In this document: positions 1-5,852 of the stretch, piece by piece
How the letters are laid out: each line of letters opens with the position of its first letter
Numbering within the stretch: position 1 is the first letter of the stretch
NCBI GenBank assembly: GCA_024691065.1
Contig: JAILOA010000363.1
Span: 1-7,156 of the forward strand
DNA from: Lachnospiraceae bacterium
GTDB lineage: Bacteria > Bacillota > Clostridia > Lachnospirales > Lachnospiraceae
Direction: 5' to 3'
Length of the DNA: 7,156 nucleotides
Notes under the pieces: model-generated
Databases searched by the model: none
Told to the model about the DNA's origin: nothing
Seen by the model: only the letters and a program-made list of their open reading frames with translations
Made by a program: the position numbers and the translations under genes

Positions 1-514
1 CAGATTAAAAAAAAGTTAAAAATCGGTAAATACGGATAAAGACAATACAAATATCCTTTTATTCTGAGAAACCTTATAAATAAAGGGAAAACGCCTAATT
101 CGTCTTGCCGACTGTCCTTCCTCTGGATTAAAAAAAGATAAAAATCGGTAAATACGGATAATGACAATACAAATATCTTTTTATTCTAAGAAGCCTTGTA
201 AATAAAGGGTAAACACCATATTCGTCTTGTCTGCAGCTCTGCCTCCGGATTAAAAAAAAGATAAAAATCGGTAAATACGGATAAAACAAATATAAATATC
301 TTTTTATTCAAAGAAACCTTATAAATAAAGGGGAAGCACCATATTCATCTTGACTGCAGCTCTGCCTCTGGATTAAAAAAAGATAAAAATCGGTAATTAC
401 GGATAATACTAATATAAATATCTTTTTATTCTGAGAAACCTTATAAATAAAGGGGAAACACCATATTCGTATTGCCAGCAGTCCTGCCACCAATTAAAAA
501 AGGATAAAAATCGG
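1..514. repeat. Array of ~122-bp direct repeats, candidate plasmid centromere or iteron region
   Basis: Four near-identical units begin at 3, 126, 248 and 371 (spacings 123, 122, 123). A fifth starts at 492, keeps only its first ~23 bases, and then diverges. The array probably continues left of the window. Each unit starts with GATTAAAAAA, contains ATCGGTAAATACGGATAA (two CGG-led half-repeats 9 bp apart) and the imperfect inverted repeat CCTTATAAATAAAGG, and ends with TTCGTCTTG and a CTGCAGCTCTGCCTC-like stretch. Copies differ by scattered substitutions and single-base indels, so the array is not a recent duplication. It lies directly upstream of the parA operon, where small-ParA (type Ib) partition loci usually carry their centromere. 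That role is inferred. A replication iteron array is the main alternative. No open frame in it is credible as a gene. Confidence 0.9.
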
Positions 515-595
515 AAAAGAACTAGGATAACTAATGATATTTTATTTTATTAAAAATATTTTTTATATAGTTATTTAATATAAAACAAATGGTTG

Positions 596-623
596 TTTAC
601 ATTATAAAAAAAGCTGTTATAAT
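596..623 (+). promoter_or_regulatory. Sigma70-type promoter of the par operon, with extended -10
   Basis: The -35 box TTTACA (596-601) is separated by 16 bp from a perfect TATAAT (618-623), which is preceded by TG at 615-616, giving the extended -10 form TGTTATAAT. Transcription should start near 630. That is downstream of the in-frame ATG at 589 but upstream of the GTG at 661, so the promoter decides the start of the first gene. An ATAGTTATTTA element at 567-577 resembles the CTAG-type operator units elsewhere in the window but is not part of a clean phased pair. Confidence 0.75.
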
Positions 624-660
624 AGAAAATAAATATAAAATAATTCATAAGGATAAAAAA

Positions 661-1107
661 GTGAATGTGGCAAATATATTGATGAATCAAGAAGCTAAAT
701 TTGAAAGATTTCGTGATGAAGTTTTGAGTAATTTTTCTGAAGAGTTCGGATCTGAACTACTTACAAGAATTGATTACTTAAGACACAATCACAACTCTTA
801 TCTGCAAGACCTTTTAAATTCCTGTGATACTCCTGAGGATGCAGCGCAAGAGTTTATATATGATGAAGCTCGCCTCCAGGCCAAGAATATATTAGATCGT
901 TTTACTGATGATGAGCTGATAGAGCAATTTGCTCAAAAAGATAGTTATCTTGAGCTTTCTATATGGGATAAACCTTTTGTTGTAAAAATTGAAGGATGGA
1001 ATCCTGATACAGATCTTTCTCCAAAAGATTTAAGAGAAGATTTGTACGATTTTGTTGAATATTCGGAAGTAGAGTCTGGTGTTCATTTTGAAATAGTTAA
1101 TGATTAG
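661..1107 (+). CDS. Acidic 148-aa protein of unknown function, first gene of the partition operon
   Basis: I do not recognise the family. The frame is open from an ATG at 589, but that codon lies upstream of a strong promoter (596-623). The GTG at 661 has AAGGA at 649-653 with a 7-nt spacer, so I choose GTG, giving 148 residues. The product looks soluble, with no signal peptide or membrane segment. It is rich in Asp and Glu, with a probably helical N-terminal half (FERFRDEVLSNFSEEFGSELL) and a C-terminal part with short beta-like stretches (LSIWDKPFVVKIEGW). The parA gene follows after 20 nt, so the two are almost certainly co-transcribed. An accessory role in partition or plasmid copy control would fit the position, but nothing in the sequence shows it. 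Confidence 0.8.
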   Translation: MNVANILMNQEAKFERFRDEVLSNFSEEFGSELLTRIDYLRHNHNSYLQDLLNSCDTPEDAAQEFIYDEARLQAKNILDRFTDDELIEQFAQKDSYLELSIWDKPFVVKIEGWNPDTDLSPKDLREDLYDFVEYSEVESGVHFEIVND

Positions 1108-1127
1108 ACACATAAGGGTACAATACT

Positions 1128-1772
1128 ATGATACTTACAGTTGCTCATACCAAAGGCGGAGTTGGAAAAACAACAATTTCTATTCAACTTGCTACTTACC
1201 TTAAGGCTATTAAAAAGGTTGATAAGCTTTTACTTATTGATGGTGATCCACAGCGATCTACTTTGGATGCAATTTCGGAACGAAATTCTAATGATAAATA
1301 TCCACCAATAAATTGTGCGCAATATTTGACAGGAAAAGAACTTGTCGGCCAATTAAAGTCTCAGCGTGATACCTGGCAGCAGATTATTATCGATATTGGC
1401 GCTAGAGATAATAACGCTTTACGAGCTGCTTTGATGTATTCAGATGCCCTTTTAATTCCGGTGCAGCCTCGTGGATTTGATCTTCAGGCATTGCGTGATC
1501 TTCATATCGTAATGGATGATGCCTGGAGCCTTGATGCTCATTTTAAAGCTTTCGCCTTTCTTTCAATGGCAGACTCACAAGGTTCATCAAATGCAGAGTC
1601 TCAGGAATATCTGTCAAATTATGAAGATATTACCTTCTTAGATGCACCGATTGTAAGAAGAAAAGCTTTTGCTTCTACTTCTCTAGCAGGTATTAGCGTT
1701 TTTGAAGAATCTCCAAAAGATCCAAAAGCTTGTAAAGAAATGGAAAACTTAGTTTCACAATTATATAGTTAG
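1128..1772 (+). CDS. parA: ParA-family partition ATPase (small, type Ib-like)
   Basis: This is a 214-residue deviant-Walker ATPase of the ParA/MinD group. The P-loop KGGVGKTT spans residues 9-16 and carries the signature lysine K9. The A' motif DGDPQRST is at 38-45. Walker B is IIIDIGARD (about 86-94, D89). The C-terminal RRKAFASTSLAGISVFEE stretch (177-194) is typical of plasmid ParA proteins. There is no N-terminal helix-turn-helix extension, and the length matches the short ParF/type Ib class. Such proteins bind DNA non-specifically when ATP-bound and move plasmids through a centromere-binding partner, here presumably the RHH protein encoded 17 nt downstream. The ATG at 1128 has AAGGG at 1114-1118 with a 9-nt spacer. 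A chromosomal MinD-like function is unlikely given the small size, neighbours and repeats. Confidence 0.95.
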   Translation: MILTVAHTKGGVGKTTISIQLATYLKAIKKVDKLLLIDGDPQRSTLDAISERNSNDKYPPINCAQYLTGKELVGQLKSQRDTWQQIIIDIGARDNNALRAALMYSDALLIPVQPRGFDLQALRDLHIVMDDAWSLDAHFKAFAFLSMADSQGSSNAESQEYLSNYEDITFLDAPIVRRKAFASTSLAGISVFEESPKDPKACKEMENLVSQLYS

Positions 1773-1789
1773 AGTTATCGGAGTTATTT

Positions 1790-2113
1790 ATGGCCAGAAC
1801 AACCGTTCCTCAGTTTAAAGAAAATGAGAAGAAAGTTTCTGTAGAAGAACAATTAAAGAATGAAGTGGTTAAAATGCCGGATGATGCTAAAGTTGAATCT
1901 TTTATTGATGGAGCTGAATCCAGTAATGAGCCAAAGGCAAAACATCCTGGTGGAAGGCCTCCTCTTTCAGAAGAAGAAAAAAAGGTTGGAATTACCTTGT
2001 ATCTTCCAAAAACTTTATTAGCTGATATTACTGCTGCAGCTAAAAAAAGAATGCTTCCTCGTAATTCTTATATTATTAGCTGTCTTGTAAATTCATTAGA
2101 GCAGCAAGATTAA
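1790..2113 (+). CDS. Small ribbon-helix-helix DNA-binding protein, probable centromere-binding partner of ParA
   Basis: This 107-residue protein has a low-complexity, charged N-terminal tail (1-50), a GGRPP motif at 54-58 resembling an AT-hook, and a C-terminal ribbon-helix-helix fold. The RHH comprises a beta strand about 66-72 (VGITLYL), helix 1 about 74-87, and helix 2 starting at R91-N92-S93 and running to about 104. A flexible tail before an RHH dimerisation domain matches type Ib partner proteins such as ParG and Omega, which bind centromere repeats and also repress promoters. CGGAG at 1779-1783 precedes the ATG by 6 nt, and the gene is followed by a strong terminator. It may also be the regulator of the 11-bp-phased CTAG sites in this window, because RHH proteins commonly bind tandem sites on one DNA face. 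That link is inference. Confidence 0.85.
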   Translation: MARTTVPQFKENEKKVSVEEQLKNEVVKMPDDAKVESFIDGAESSNEPKAKHPGGRPPLSEEEKKVGITLYLPKTLLADITAAAKKRMLPRNSYIISCLVNSLEQQD

Positions 2114-2130
2114 CTTTCCTTCAGAAATTT

Positions 2131-2164
2131 AGGAGATCTTGTAATCTTTTACAGGATCTCTTTT
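2131..2164 (+). terminator. Rho-independent terminator of the par operon
   Basis: A 12-bp stem, GAGATCTTGTAA (2133-2144) against TTACAGGATCTC (2149-2160), has one U-G wobble and a 4-nt loop TCTT. It can be extended by two weaker pairs and is followed by TTTT (2161-2164). It lies 17 nt after the stop codon of the RHH gene and should isolate the operon from the structured region beyond. Confidence 0.85.
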
Positions 2165-2167
2165 CAA

Positions 2168-2189
2168 ATAGTTCTTATCTAGTTAAATA
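2168..2189 (+). promoter_or_regulatory. Phased ATAG/CTAG operator pair upstream of the structured RNA
   Basis: ATAG at 2168 and CTAG at 2179 begin two consecutive 11-bp units (ATAGTTCTTAT, CTAGTTAAATA). The second unit is identical to the first unit of the VWA-gene promoter array at 2731. Downstream, TTGTTT (2194-2199) and TAAAAT (2215-2220) could form a promoter for the RNA, but the 15-bp spacer is short and this part is uncertain. Confidence 0.5.
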
Positions 2190-2247
2190 AACCTTGTTTT
2201 AAATTTATTTTATATAAAATAACTTGTTGTTTTGTATTCGTTCAATT

Positions 2248-2619
2248 GTGATTTATAGGCGTGCTGGCGCACGATCACTATGCCCTGCCTCCCTCCCTCC
2301 TCAGGGGATGCACACTACTAAGCCAGGTCGTGGTCTCGGCGGTGTGTCTTTTATATCCGAGGCCACTCCCTTTTCTTTGTGATAAAGTGCCCTACTCCAT
2401 TGCTGCGCTGTGTCGTAGTAGCACTTTATCAACAAAATTGACTTATTAGCGGACATCCCCTTCGTCGGTCGGGAGGCAGGGCATGGGTTCGCTTTTCCGC
2501 GTTGCTTCAAAGCGGTTGACGTTCAAGCCGTCAACGATCATCTGTTAGGGAGGAAAGATGGGCGGTGGGTGTCTATCTTGTGCGAAAAAGTTGAGATCGC
2601 AGATAGGGCAAGGTTTTGC
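2248..2619 (+). ncRNA. Candidate large structured RNA, family not recognised
   Basis: This GC-rich island in AT-rich surroundings holds no convincing gene but many compatible helices. Hairpin 2248-2278 has GTGAT/ATCAC outside CGTGC/GCACG. A long-range 12-bp stem joins 2282-2293 (GCCCTGCCTCCC) to 2471-2482. It encloses AGGGGATG (2303-2310) paired with 2454-2461. Inside that junction are a 10-bp hairpin 2330-2339/2357-2366 and a hairpin 2376-2390/2421-2436 (15 bp, one bulged A), capped by CTAC/GTAG. Further 3' are CGCTTT/AAAGCG (2490-2495/2509-2514), GTTGACG/CGTCAAC (2515-2521/2529-2535), CTATC-TGCGA/TCGCA-GATAG (2573-2585/2597-2606) and GCAA/TTGC (2608-2619). Where stems contain non-Watson-Crick pairs (for example 2334 with 2362) they are U-G on the plus strand and A-C on the minus strand, favouring a plus-strand transcript. 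It does not look like RNase P, tmRNA, 6S or a ColE1-type RNA I. Both ends are approximate. Confidence 0.55.
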
Positions 2620-2682
2620 GAATATTAACTGTCTTAAACGTATGTTGTCATAGTATAAATACTCCCCTGCTGGCATAAGAGT

Positions 2683-2711
2683 ATTATAACATAATAACTA
2701 TAAAAAAACAA
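2683..2711 (-). promoter_or_regulatory. Possible minus-strand promoter facing the structured RNA
   Basis: On the minus strand TTGTTT (2711-2706), a 17-bp spacer and TATAAT (2688-2683) line up, with an extended -10 form TGTTATAAT. It would fire leftward from about 2676 into the structured region. It adjoins the inverted repeat AATACTC/GAGTATT (2658-2664/2679-2685). AT-rich DNA yields such matches by chance, and no minus-strand gene or terminator supports it. Confidence 0.3.
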
Positions 2712-2730
2712 GAAAATAAAAATAAAATAA

Positions 2731-2785
2731 CTAGTTAAATACTAGTAAAAAACTATTTACAAACTAGTTAAAAACTAGTAAAATA
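2731..2785 (+). promoter_or_regulatory. Promoter with five 11-bp-phased CTAG operator units, VWA gene
   Basis: CTAG occurs at 2731, 2742, 2764 and 2775, with CTAT at 2753, an exact 11-bp period over five units (CTAGTTAAATA, CTAGTAAAAAA, CTATTTACAAA, CTAGTTAAAAA, CTAGTAAAATA). A sigma70-like promoter is embedded: TTTACA 2756-2761, a 17-bp spacer containing two CTAGs, and TAAAAT 2779-2784. A protein bound to the spacer units would block RNA polymerase, so repression is the likely mode. The start codon follows 37 bp after the -10 box, with AAGGAG at 2809-2814. Confidence 0.75.
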
Positions 2786-2821
2786 CTCATATAGAAATTA
2801 AGGAGAACAAGGAGTATTTCA

Positions 2822-4447
2822 ATGTTTAATTCTATCGCACCAATGCCTATCATTGTTAAAAATTACGCAAGAAAATTTGGTGTTACAGTTCGGATGCAAG
2901 GTTCTTTGGCATACACCAATGGAAAAACTATAACCATTCCTAGATTAGATATTACAGATCCAATAAAAGCTCGTCTTGCTTATGGTTATCTTGCTCACGA
3001 GTCAGCTCACGTTAGATATACAGATTTTTCTATTCTTAAAAGGAAAGAATTTAAAAACAATGAACTAATGTTCTCTTTATTTAATATCTTAGAAGACTCA
3101 AGAATTGAAAATCTAATTTCAAAAGAATTTATCGGAGTTTACGAAAATATTGCTTTATTGAATGATTACTACAAAAAAGAATGGATGGATTTTGTAAAAA
3201 AAGCAAATTCTAAACCTGTCTTAAATGTCCTTCTTTCTTTTATTCAGGTGTACTCACATTGCTATTTTCAAAAATATGAGTGTGATTATTCAAAAGCACG
3301 TCAATTATATTTTTTATTAAAGCCACGTTTCAATAAACTAAATGCAGTTGCAAGACTTGTAAAAGAAAGTACAAAAGCAAAAGACAGCTTGGAAATGTTT
3401 AAATACTGCAAAAAAATTTATGAGTTAATTTCTAAGGCTGAATATAAATCCAATCAATCCCAAAATGATTTAGATACAGAAGAAAGGAATGATTATTTAG
3501 AACTTAAAACAAAGCAAGTAAAGCAAGACGATAATTGTAGTAAAGGATTTAAGGCTGAATTTGTTAATTTTAATAGAGAATTAAACGGTGATCGTGATAA
3601 AGCTACACCGTTCAAAGGAGGAGCAAGCATACTATCAGAAATAGCCGATAACAATTCATCAACAAGAGATGATTTTGGAGTTATTGATGAGCAGGAAACC
3701 GACAGAGGCGATCCAAACTTTATAACAAAGGCAAAAGAAGTTTATGCTCTAAGGGCAACTATTTACAGAAAGTTAAATGCTTATGTTGAACTATTGAAGG
3801 AAAGAGGGCAGAGCGGAAGAAAAATTGATATATATAAGGCTCAAAGATTAAGGCTAGGAGAGGAAAATATATTTTTTAGAAACTCAGTTGCAGAAGATTA
3901 TTCAACATCAATTCAAATTTTAGTAGATGTATCTAGTTCTATGCTTACTACTGATGGTTTAAATTATTCAAGAGCTGAATATGCTTGTATTTGTGCCTTA
4001 AATTTAGCGTTAGCACTAGAAGGAATAGACGGAATTAAGTCTGCTTGTCACTTTTTTCCAGGTAAGAATAATGAGTGTGAGACGGCTTTAGATTTTAATC
4101 AAAGAGCAAGTAAAAGAGCTCCATTTTTTGACCAAAGACCAAGAGGATCTACACCATTAGCACAAGCCTTGTTTTTAGCATTGAATAAAATTATAAATGC
4201 GAACTGCAATAGAAACATCATTATTGTGCTAACAGACGGAATGCCCGACAGTGTTAGTAATGTAAAGCACGGTTTTGACATTGCAAAAAAAATGAATGTA
4301 GAAATATATGGAATTTCCATAAGATCAGAATTTATTGAGAAGTTATTTGAAAATTATCAAGTTATAGAAAGTCCTTCAGAACTTAATAAAGCTGTTTTAA
4401 ATCTGTTTAGCAAGGTTTTTGATATTCAGAAATTAAAAGTCGCTTAG
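2822..4447 (+). CDS. Metallopeptidase-like plus VWA domain protein, CobT-like partner of an AAA+ ATPase
   Basis: This 541-residue protein has two recognisable parts. Near the N-terminus, LAHESAHVRYTDF (58-69) contains an HExxH motif (H59, E60, H63), followed by NILEDSRIE (88-96), whose E91 or E96 could be a third metal ligand as in gluzincins. The C-terminal part is a von Willebrand A domain with a complete MIDAS: DVSSS (D369, S371, S373), T444 in GSTPLAQAL, and D472 in LTDGMPD. The middle (about 200-310) is charged and probably flexible. There is no signal peptide or membrane segment, so it should be cytoplasmic. CobT-type and related VWA proteins work with CobS/MoxR-type AAA+ rings, and such a ring is encoded next. 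True cobaltochelatase function is unlikely because no cobalamin genes are present and the HExxH part is foreign to that role. AAGGAG at 2809-2814, 7 nt before the ATG, supports the start. The substrate is unknown. Confidence 0.88.
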   Translation: MFNSIAPMPIIVKNYARKFGVTVRMQGSLAYTNGKTITIPRLDITDPIKARLAYGYLAHESAHVRYTDFSILKRKEFKNNELMFSLFNILEDSRIENLISKEFIGVYENIALLNDYYKKEWMDFVKKANSKPVLNVLLSFIQVYSHCYFQKYECDYSKARQLYFLLKPRFNKLNAVARLVKESTKAKDSLEMFKYCKKIYELISKAEYKSNQSQNDLDTEERNDYLELKTKQVKQDDNCSKGFKAEFVNFNRELNGDRDKATPFKGGASILSEIADNNSSTRDDFGVIDEQETDRGDPNFITKAKEVYALRATIYRKLNAYVELLKERGQSGRKIDIYKAQRLRLGEENIFFRNSVAEDYSTSIQILVDVSSSMLTTDGLNYSRAEYACICALNLALALEGIDGIKSACHFFPGKNNECETALDFNQRASKRAPFFDQRPRGSTPLAQALFLALNKIINANCNRNIIIVLTDGMPDSVSNVKHGFDIAKKMNVEIYGISIRSEFIEKLFENYQVIESPSELNKAVLNLFSKVFDIQKLKVA

Positions 4448-4461
4448 TAGAAAAAGCAGTT

Positions 4462-4489
4462 GCCCTTGTTTAAAAGCAAGGGCTTTTTT
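4462..4489 (+). terminator. Rho-independent terminator after the VWA gene
   Basis: A perfect 7-bp stem, GCCCTTG (4462-4468) and CAAGGGC (4477-4483), has an 8-nt loop and is followed by six T residues (4484-4489). It lies 14 nt past the stop codon. With a fresh promoter just downstream, it means the VWA and AAA+ genes are separate but similarly controlled transcription units. Confidence 0.9.
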
Positions 4490-4510
4490 ATATAAAAAAA
4501 ATATAAAAAT

Positions 4511-4564
4511 AAAGTTAAATAATAGTAAATAACTATTTACAAACTAGTAAAAAACTAGTAAAAT
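4511..4564 (+). promoter_or_regulatory. Promoter with phased CTAG operator units, AAA+ gene
   Basis: This is a near copy of the VWA-gene control region. TTTACA (4536-4541), a 17-bp spacer and TAAAAT (4559-4564) contain CTAT at 4533 and CTAG at 4544 and 4555, all 11 bp apart. An upstream degenerate unit (ATAG at 4522, AAAG at 4511) keeps the phase. The core CTATTTACAAACTAGT matches the VWA promoter exactly, while flanks have drifted, which argues for selection on the operator and promoter. Confidence 0.75.
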
Positions 4565-4617
4565 ACTTACATAAACAAAACGAAATCAAATCTTAATTTT
4601 CTACTAGGAGATTTAAA

Positions 4618-5646
4618 ATGGAAACAACATTAAACAAGAATATATCAAAGGAAGAGCTTTGCGAAATCTTCAAAACTGATACTTGTTACGTCAATTCTAT
4701 GGAAGTACCTGTTTTTTGCGATATGTCAAAAGTGCCTTCTTTAGATCCAAACTATGTTTTTAATACCGAAATTTTAAATCAAGTTTTACTGTTTTTAGCT
4801 AATCCATACAATGATTGCTTATTTCTTAGCGGTGCAAGTGGATGCGGAAAAACATCAATTATCTTACAGATTGCTTCTCGCTTAGGTTATGCAGTAGAGC
4901 AGATCACTTGCTCAGCAAAAACAGAAATTCAAGATTTAATAGGTCATCAGATCATTAAAAAAGGCACTCTGTCATATGAATATGGCGCACTTGCTAAAGC
5001 TATGCTAGAAGGAGAAATACTTTTAATAAATGAAATTGATATGCTTGGAGCAGGTGAGTTATCAGGCTTAAATGATGTTTTAGAGGGAAAACCTTTAACT
5101 ATTGTTGCCAATAATGGCGAGGTTATAAAACCACATCCAAATTTTAGAGTTATAGCAACAGGCAACACTAAAGGTAACGGAGACAATACAGGCTTATATT
5201 TAGGAGCTAGGGTTTTAAACAAGGCTTTTCTTGACCGTTGGCGCTTTGTTGAATGTACTTATCCGTCAGCAGAAAATGAGAAGGAAATATTAAGAAAATC
5301 TTGTCCTAAAATTTCTGAGGAAGATTTAGAGCATTTTGCTCAACTTGCCGTTGAAATAAGAAGAATAACAAACAACGGAAGTGATGAAATGTCTTGTGAT
5401 TTAAGCTGTCCATTTTCTACAAGAACTCTTTTAAGAATTGCACGTTTTTATGAAAATGTTGAACCTTACACAATTTACGATGCAGTGAAATATGGTTTTT
5501 CATCTCGTTTATCTGAGGTTGAATCGGAATTTATATCAAGATTAGTTTCTGATGTTTTTGGAAACAATCATATTAAGGTTTTAGAAGAAGAGCCTAAACA
5601 CACTGTAATTAAAAGAGGAAGAAAGAAGGTCAGTAAGATCGCCTAA
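4618..5646 (+). CDS. CobS/MoxR-like AAA+ ATPase
   Basis: The protein has 342 residues. Walker A is GASGCGKTS (72-80). The Walker B region ILLINEIDM (134-142) has Asn138 where the first acidic residue is usual, but keeps catalytic Glu139. The stretch FRVIATGNTKGNGDNTGLYL (176-195) gives sensor 1 Asn183 and closely resembles CobS. L205-DRW-209 supplies a likely arginine finger, R207, and PFSTRTLLRIAR (265-276) is sensor-2-like. The C-terminus is basic (KRGRKK). This clade forms ATPase rings that remodel a substrate together with a VWA-MIDAS partner, here the product of the preceding gene. AGGAG (4606-4610) lies 7 nt before the ATG. Metal chelatase activity is not implied, since CobS-like ATPases also occur in phages and plasmids without cobalamin pathways. 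Whether the Asn138 change slows ATP hydrolysis is unknown. Confidence 0.9.
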   Translation: METTLNKNISKEELCEIFKTDTCYVNSMEVPVFCDMSKVPSLDPNYVFNTEILNQVLLFLANPYNDCLFLSGASGCGKTSIILQIASRLGYAVEQITCSAKTEIQDLIGHQIIKKGTLSYEYGALAKAMLEGEILLINEIDMLGAGELSGLNDVLEGKPLTIVANNGEVIKPHPNFRVIATGNTKGNGDNTGLYLGARVLNKAFLDRWRFVECTYPSAENEKEILRKSCPKISEEDLEHFAQLAVEIRRITNNGSDEMSCDLSCPFSTRTLLRIARFYENVEPYTIYDAVKYGFSSRLSEVESEFISRLVSDVFGNNHIKVLEEEPKHTVIKRGRKKVSKIA

Positions 5647-5662
5647 TTAATAGTTTTATTAA

Positions 5663-5690
5663 AACTGCACTTTCATTTGAGAGTGCAGTT
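5663..5690. terminator. Hairpin between convergent genes, likely bidirectional terminator
   Basis: AACTGCACT (5663-5671) pairs perfectly with AGTGCAGTT (5682-5690), and the stem can extend inward through one U-G pair to TCA/TGA. Reading leftward, the stem is followed by TTTTAATAAAAC, a modest U-tract. Reading rightward there is none. It lies 16 nt after the AAA+ stop and contains the stop codon of the minus-strand small gene candidate, so it may serve both. Confidence 0.65.
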
Positions 5691-5852
5691 ATGAATGAGA
5701 TTAATGGGGTTTAGCTCAAAATCGCGCCGGAAATTGCCGCCAGAAAATTTTTTTCCTGCAGCTCTCAAGTTCGCTTGCAAAAAATTTCCTGGAACCTTTT
5801 TCATCCAGTTGCGAGCAACTGGGTTTGCGATAAGCTTCGCTTTCGTGCTCAT
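5673..5852 (-). CDS. Possible 59-aa basic protein, start codon inside a hairpin
   Basis: A minus-strand frame runs from an ATG at 5852-5850 to a TGA at 5675-5673. It begins MSTKAKLIANPVARNWMKKV and is rich in Lys, Arg, Asn and Gly, with no membrane segment. AGGGTG (5866-5861 on the minus strand) precedes the ATG by 8 nt, and the stop falls inside a terminator-like hairpin, so the architecture is gene-like. Against it, the region is GC-richer than the surrounding genes, is packed with inverted repeats that could alone create the open frame, and I recognise no family. The ATG lies in a 13-bp stem (5851-5863/5891-5903), which would restrict translation. The alternative is a purely structural RNA or DNA element. 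Confidence 0.35.
   Translation of the reverse strand: MSTKAKLIANPVARNWMKKVPGNFLQANLRAAGKKFSGGNFRRDFELNPINLIHNCTLK

Noticed and set aside
308..493. Minus-strand open frame of 61 codons
   Set aside because: It lies wholly inside the 122-bp repeat array and simply reads the repeats. It has no ribosome-binding site and repeats its own peptide.
1..514. Repeat array considered as a CRISPR
   Set aside because: The whole ~122-bp unit is conserved, with no short repeat and variable spacer pattern and no cas genes.
2426..2434. TTATCAACA, one mismatch from a DnaA box
   Set aside because: It is single, mismatched, and fully explained as the arm of the 2376-2436 hairpin.
2261..2510. Overlapping open frames on both strands (plus 2261-2449, minus 2301-2510) in the GC-rich island
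   Set aside because: The peptides are Cys, Pro and Arg-rich low-quality translations with no Shine-Dalgarno site. The base-pairing pattern explains the sequence better than coding does.
2550..2565. GAGGAAAGATGGGC, resembling the conserved 5' core of RNase P RNA
   Set aside because: Only the GAGGAAAG part matches. It lies near the 3' end of the island instead of the 5' end, and the matching 3' core sequence is absent.
4099..4320. Minus-strand open frame inside the VWA gene
   Set aside because: It is a shadow of the VWA coding frame, whose MIDAS motifs lie exactly here.
4947..5222. Minus-strand open frame inside the AAA+ gene
   Set aside because: It is a shadow of the ATPase frame across Walker B and sensor 1.
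2822..5646. Annotation as aerobic cobaltochelatase CobT/CobS
   Set aside because: The similarity is to the generic AAA+/VWA architecture. No other cobalamin gene is present, and the N-terminal HExxH region is not part of that enzyme's known mechanism.
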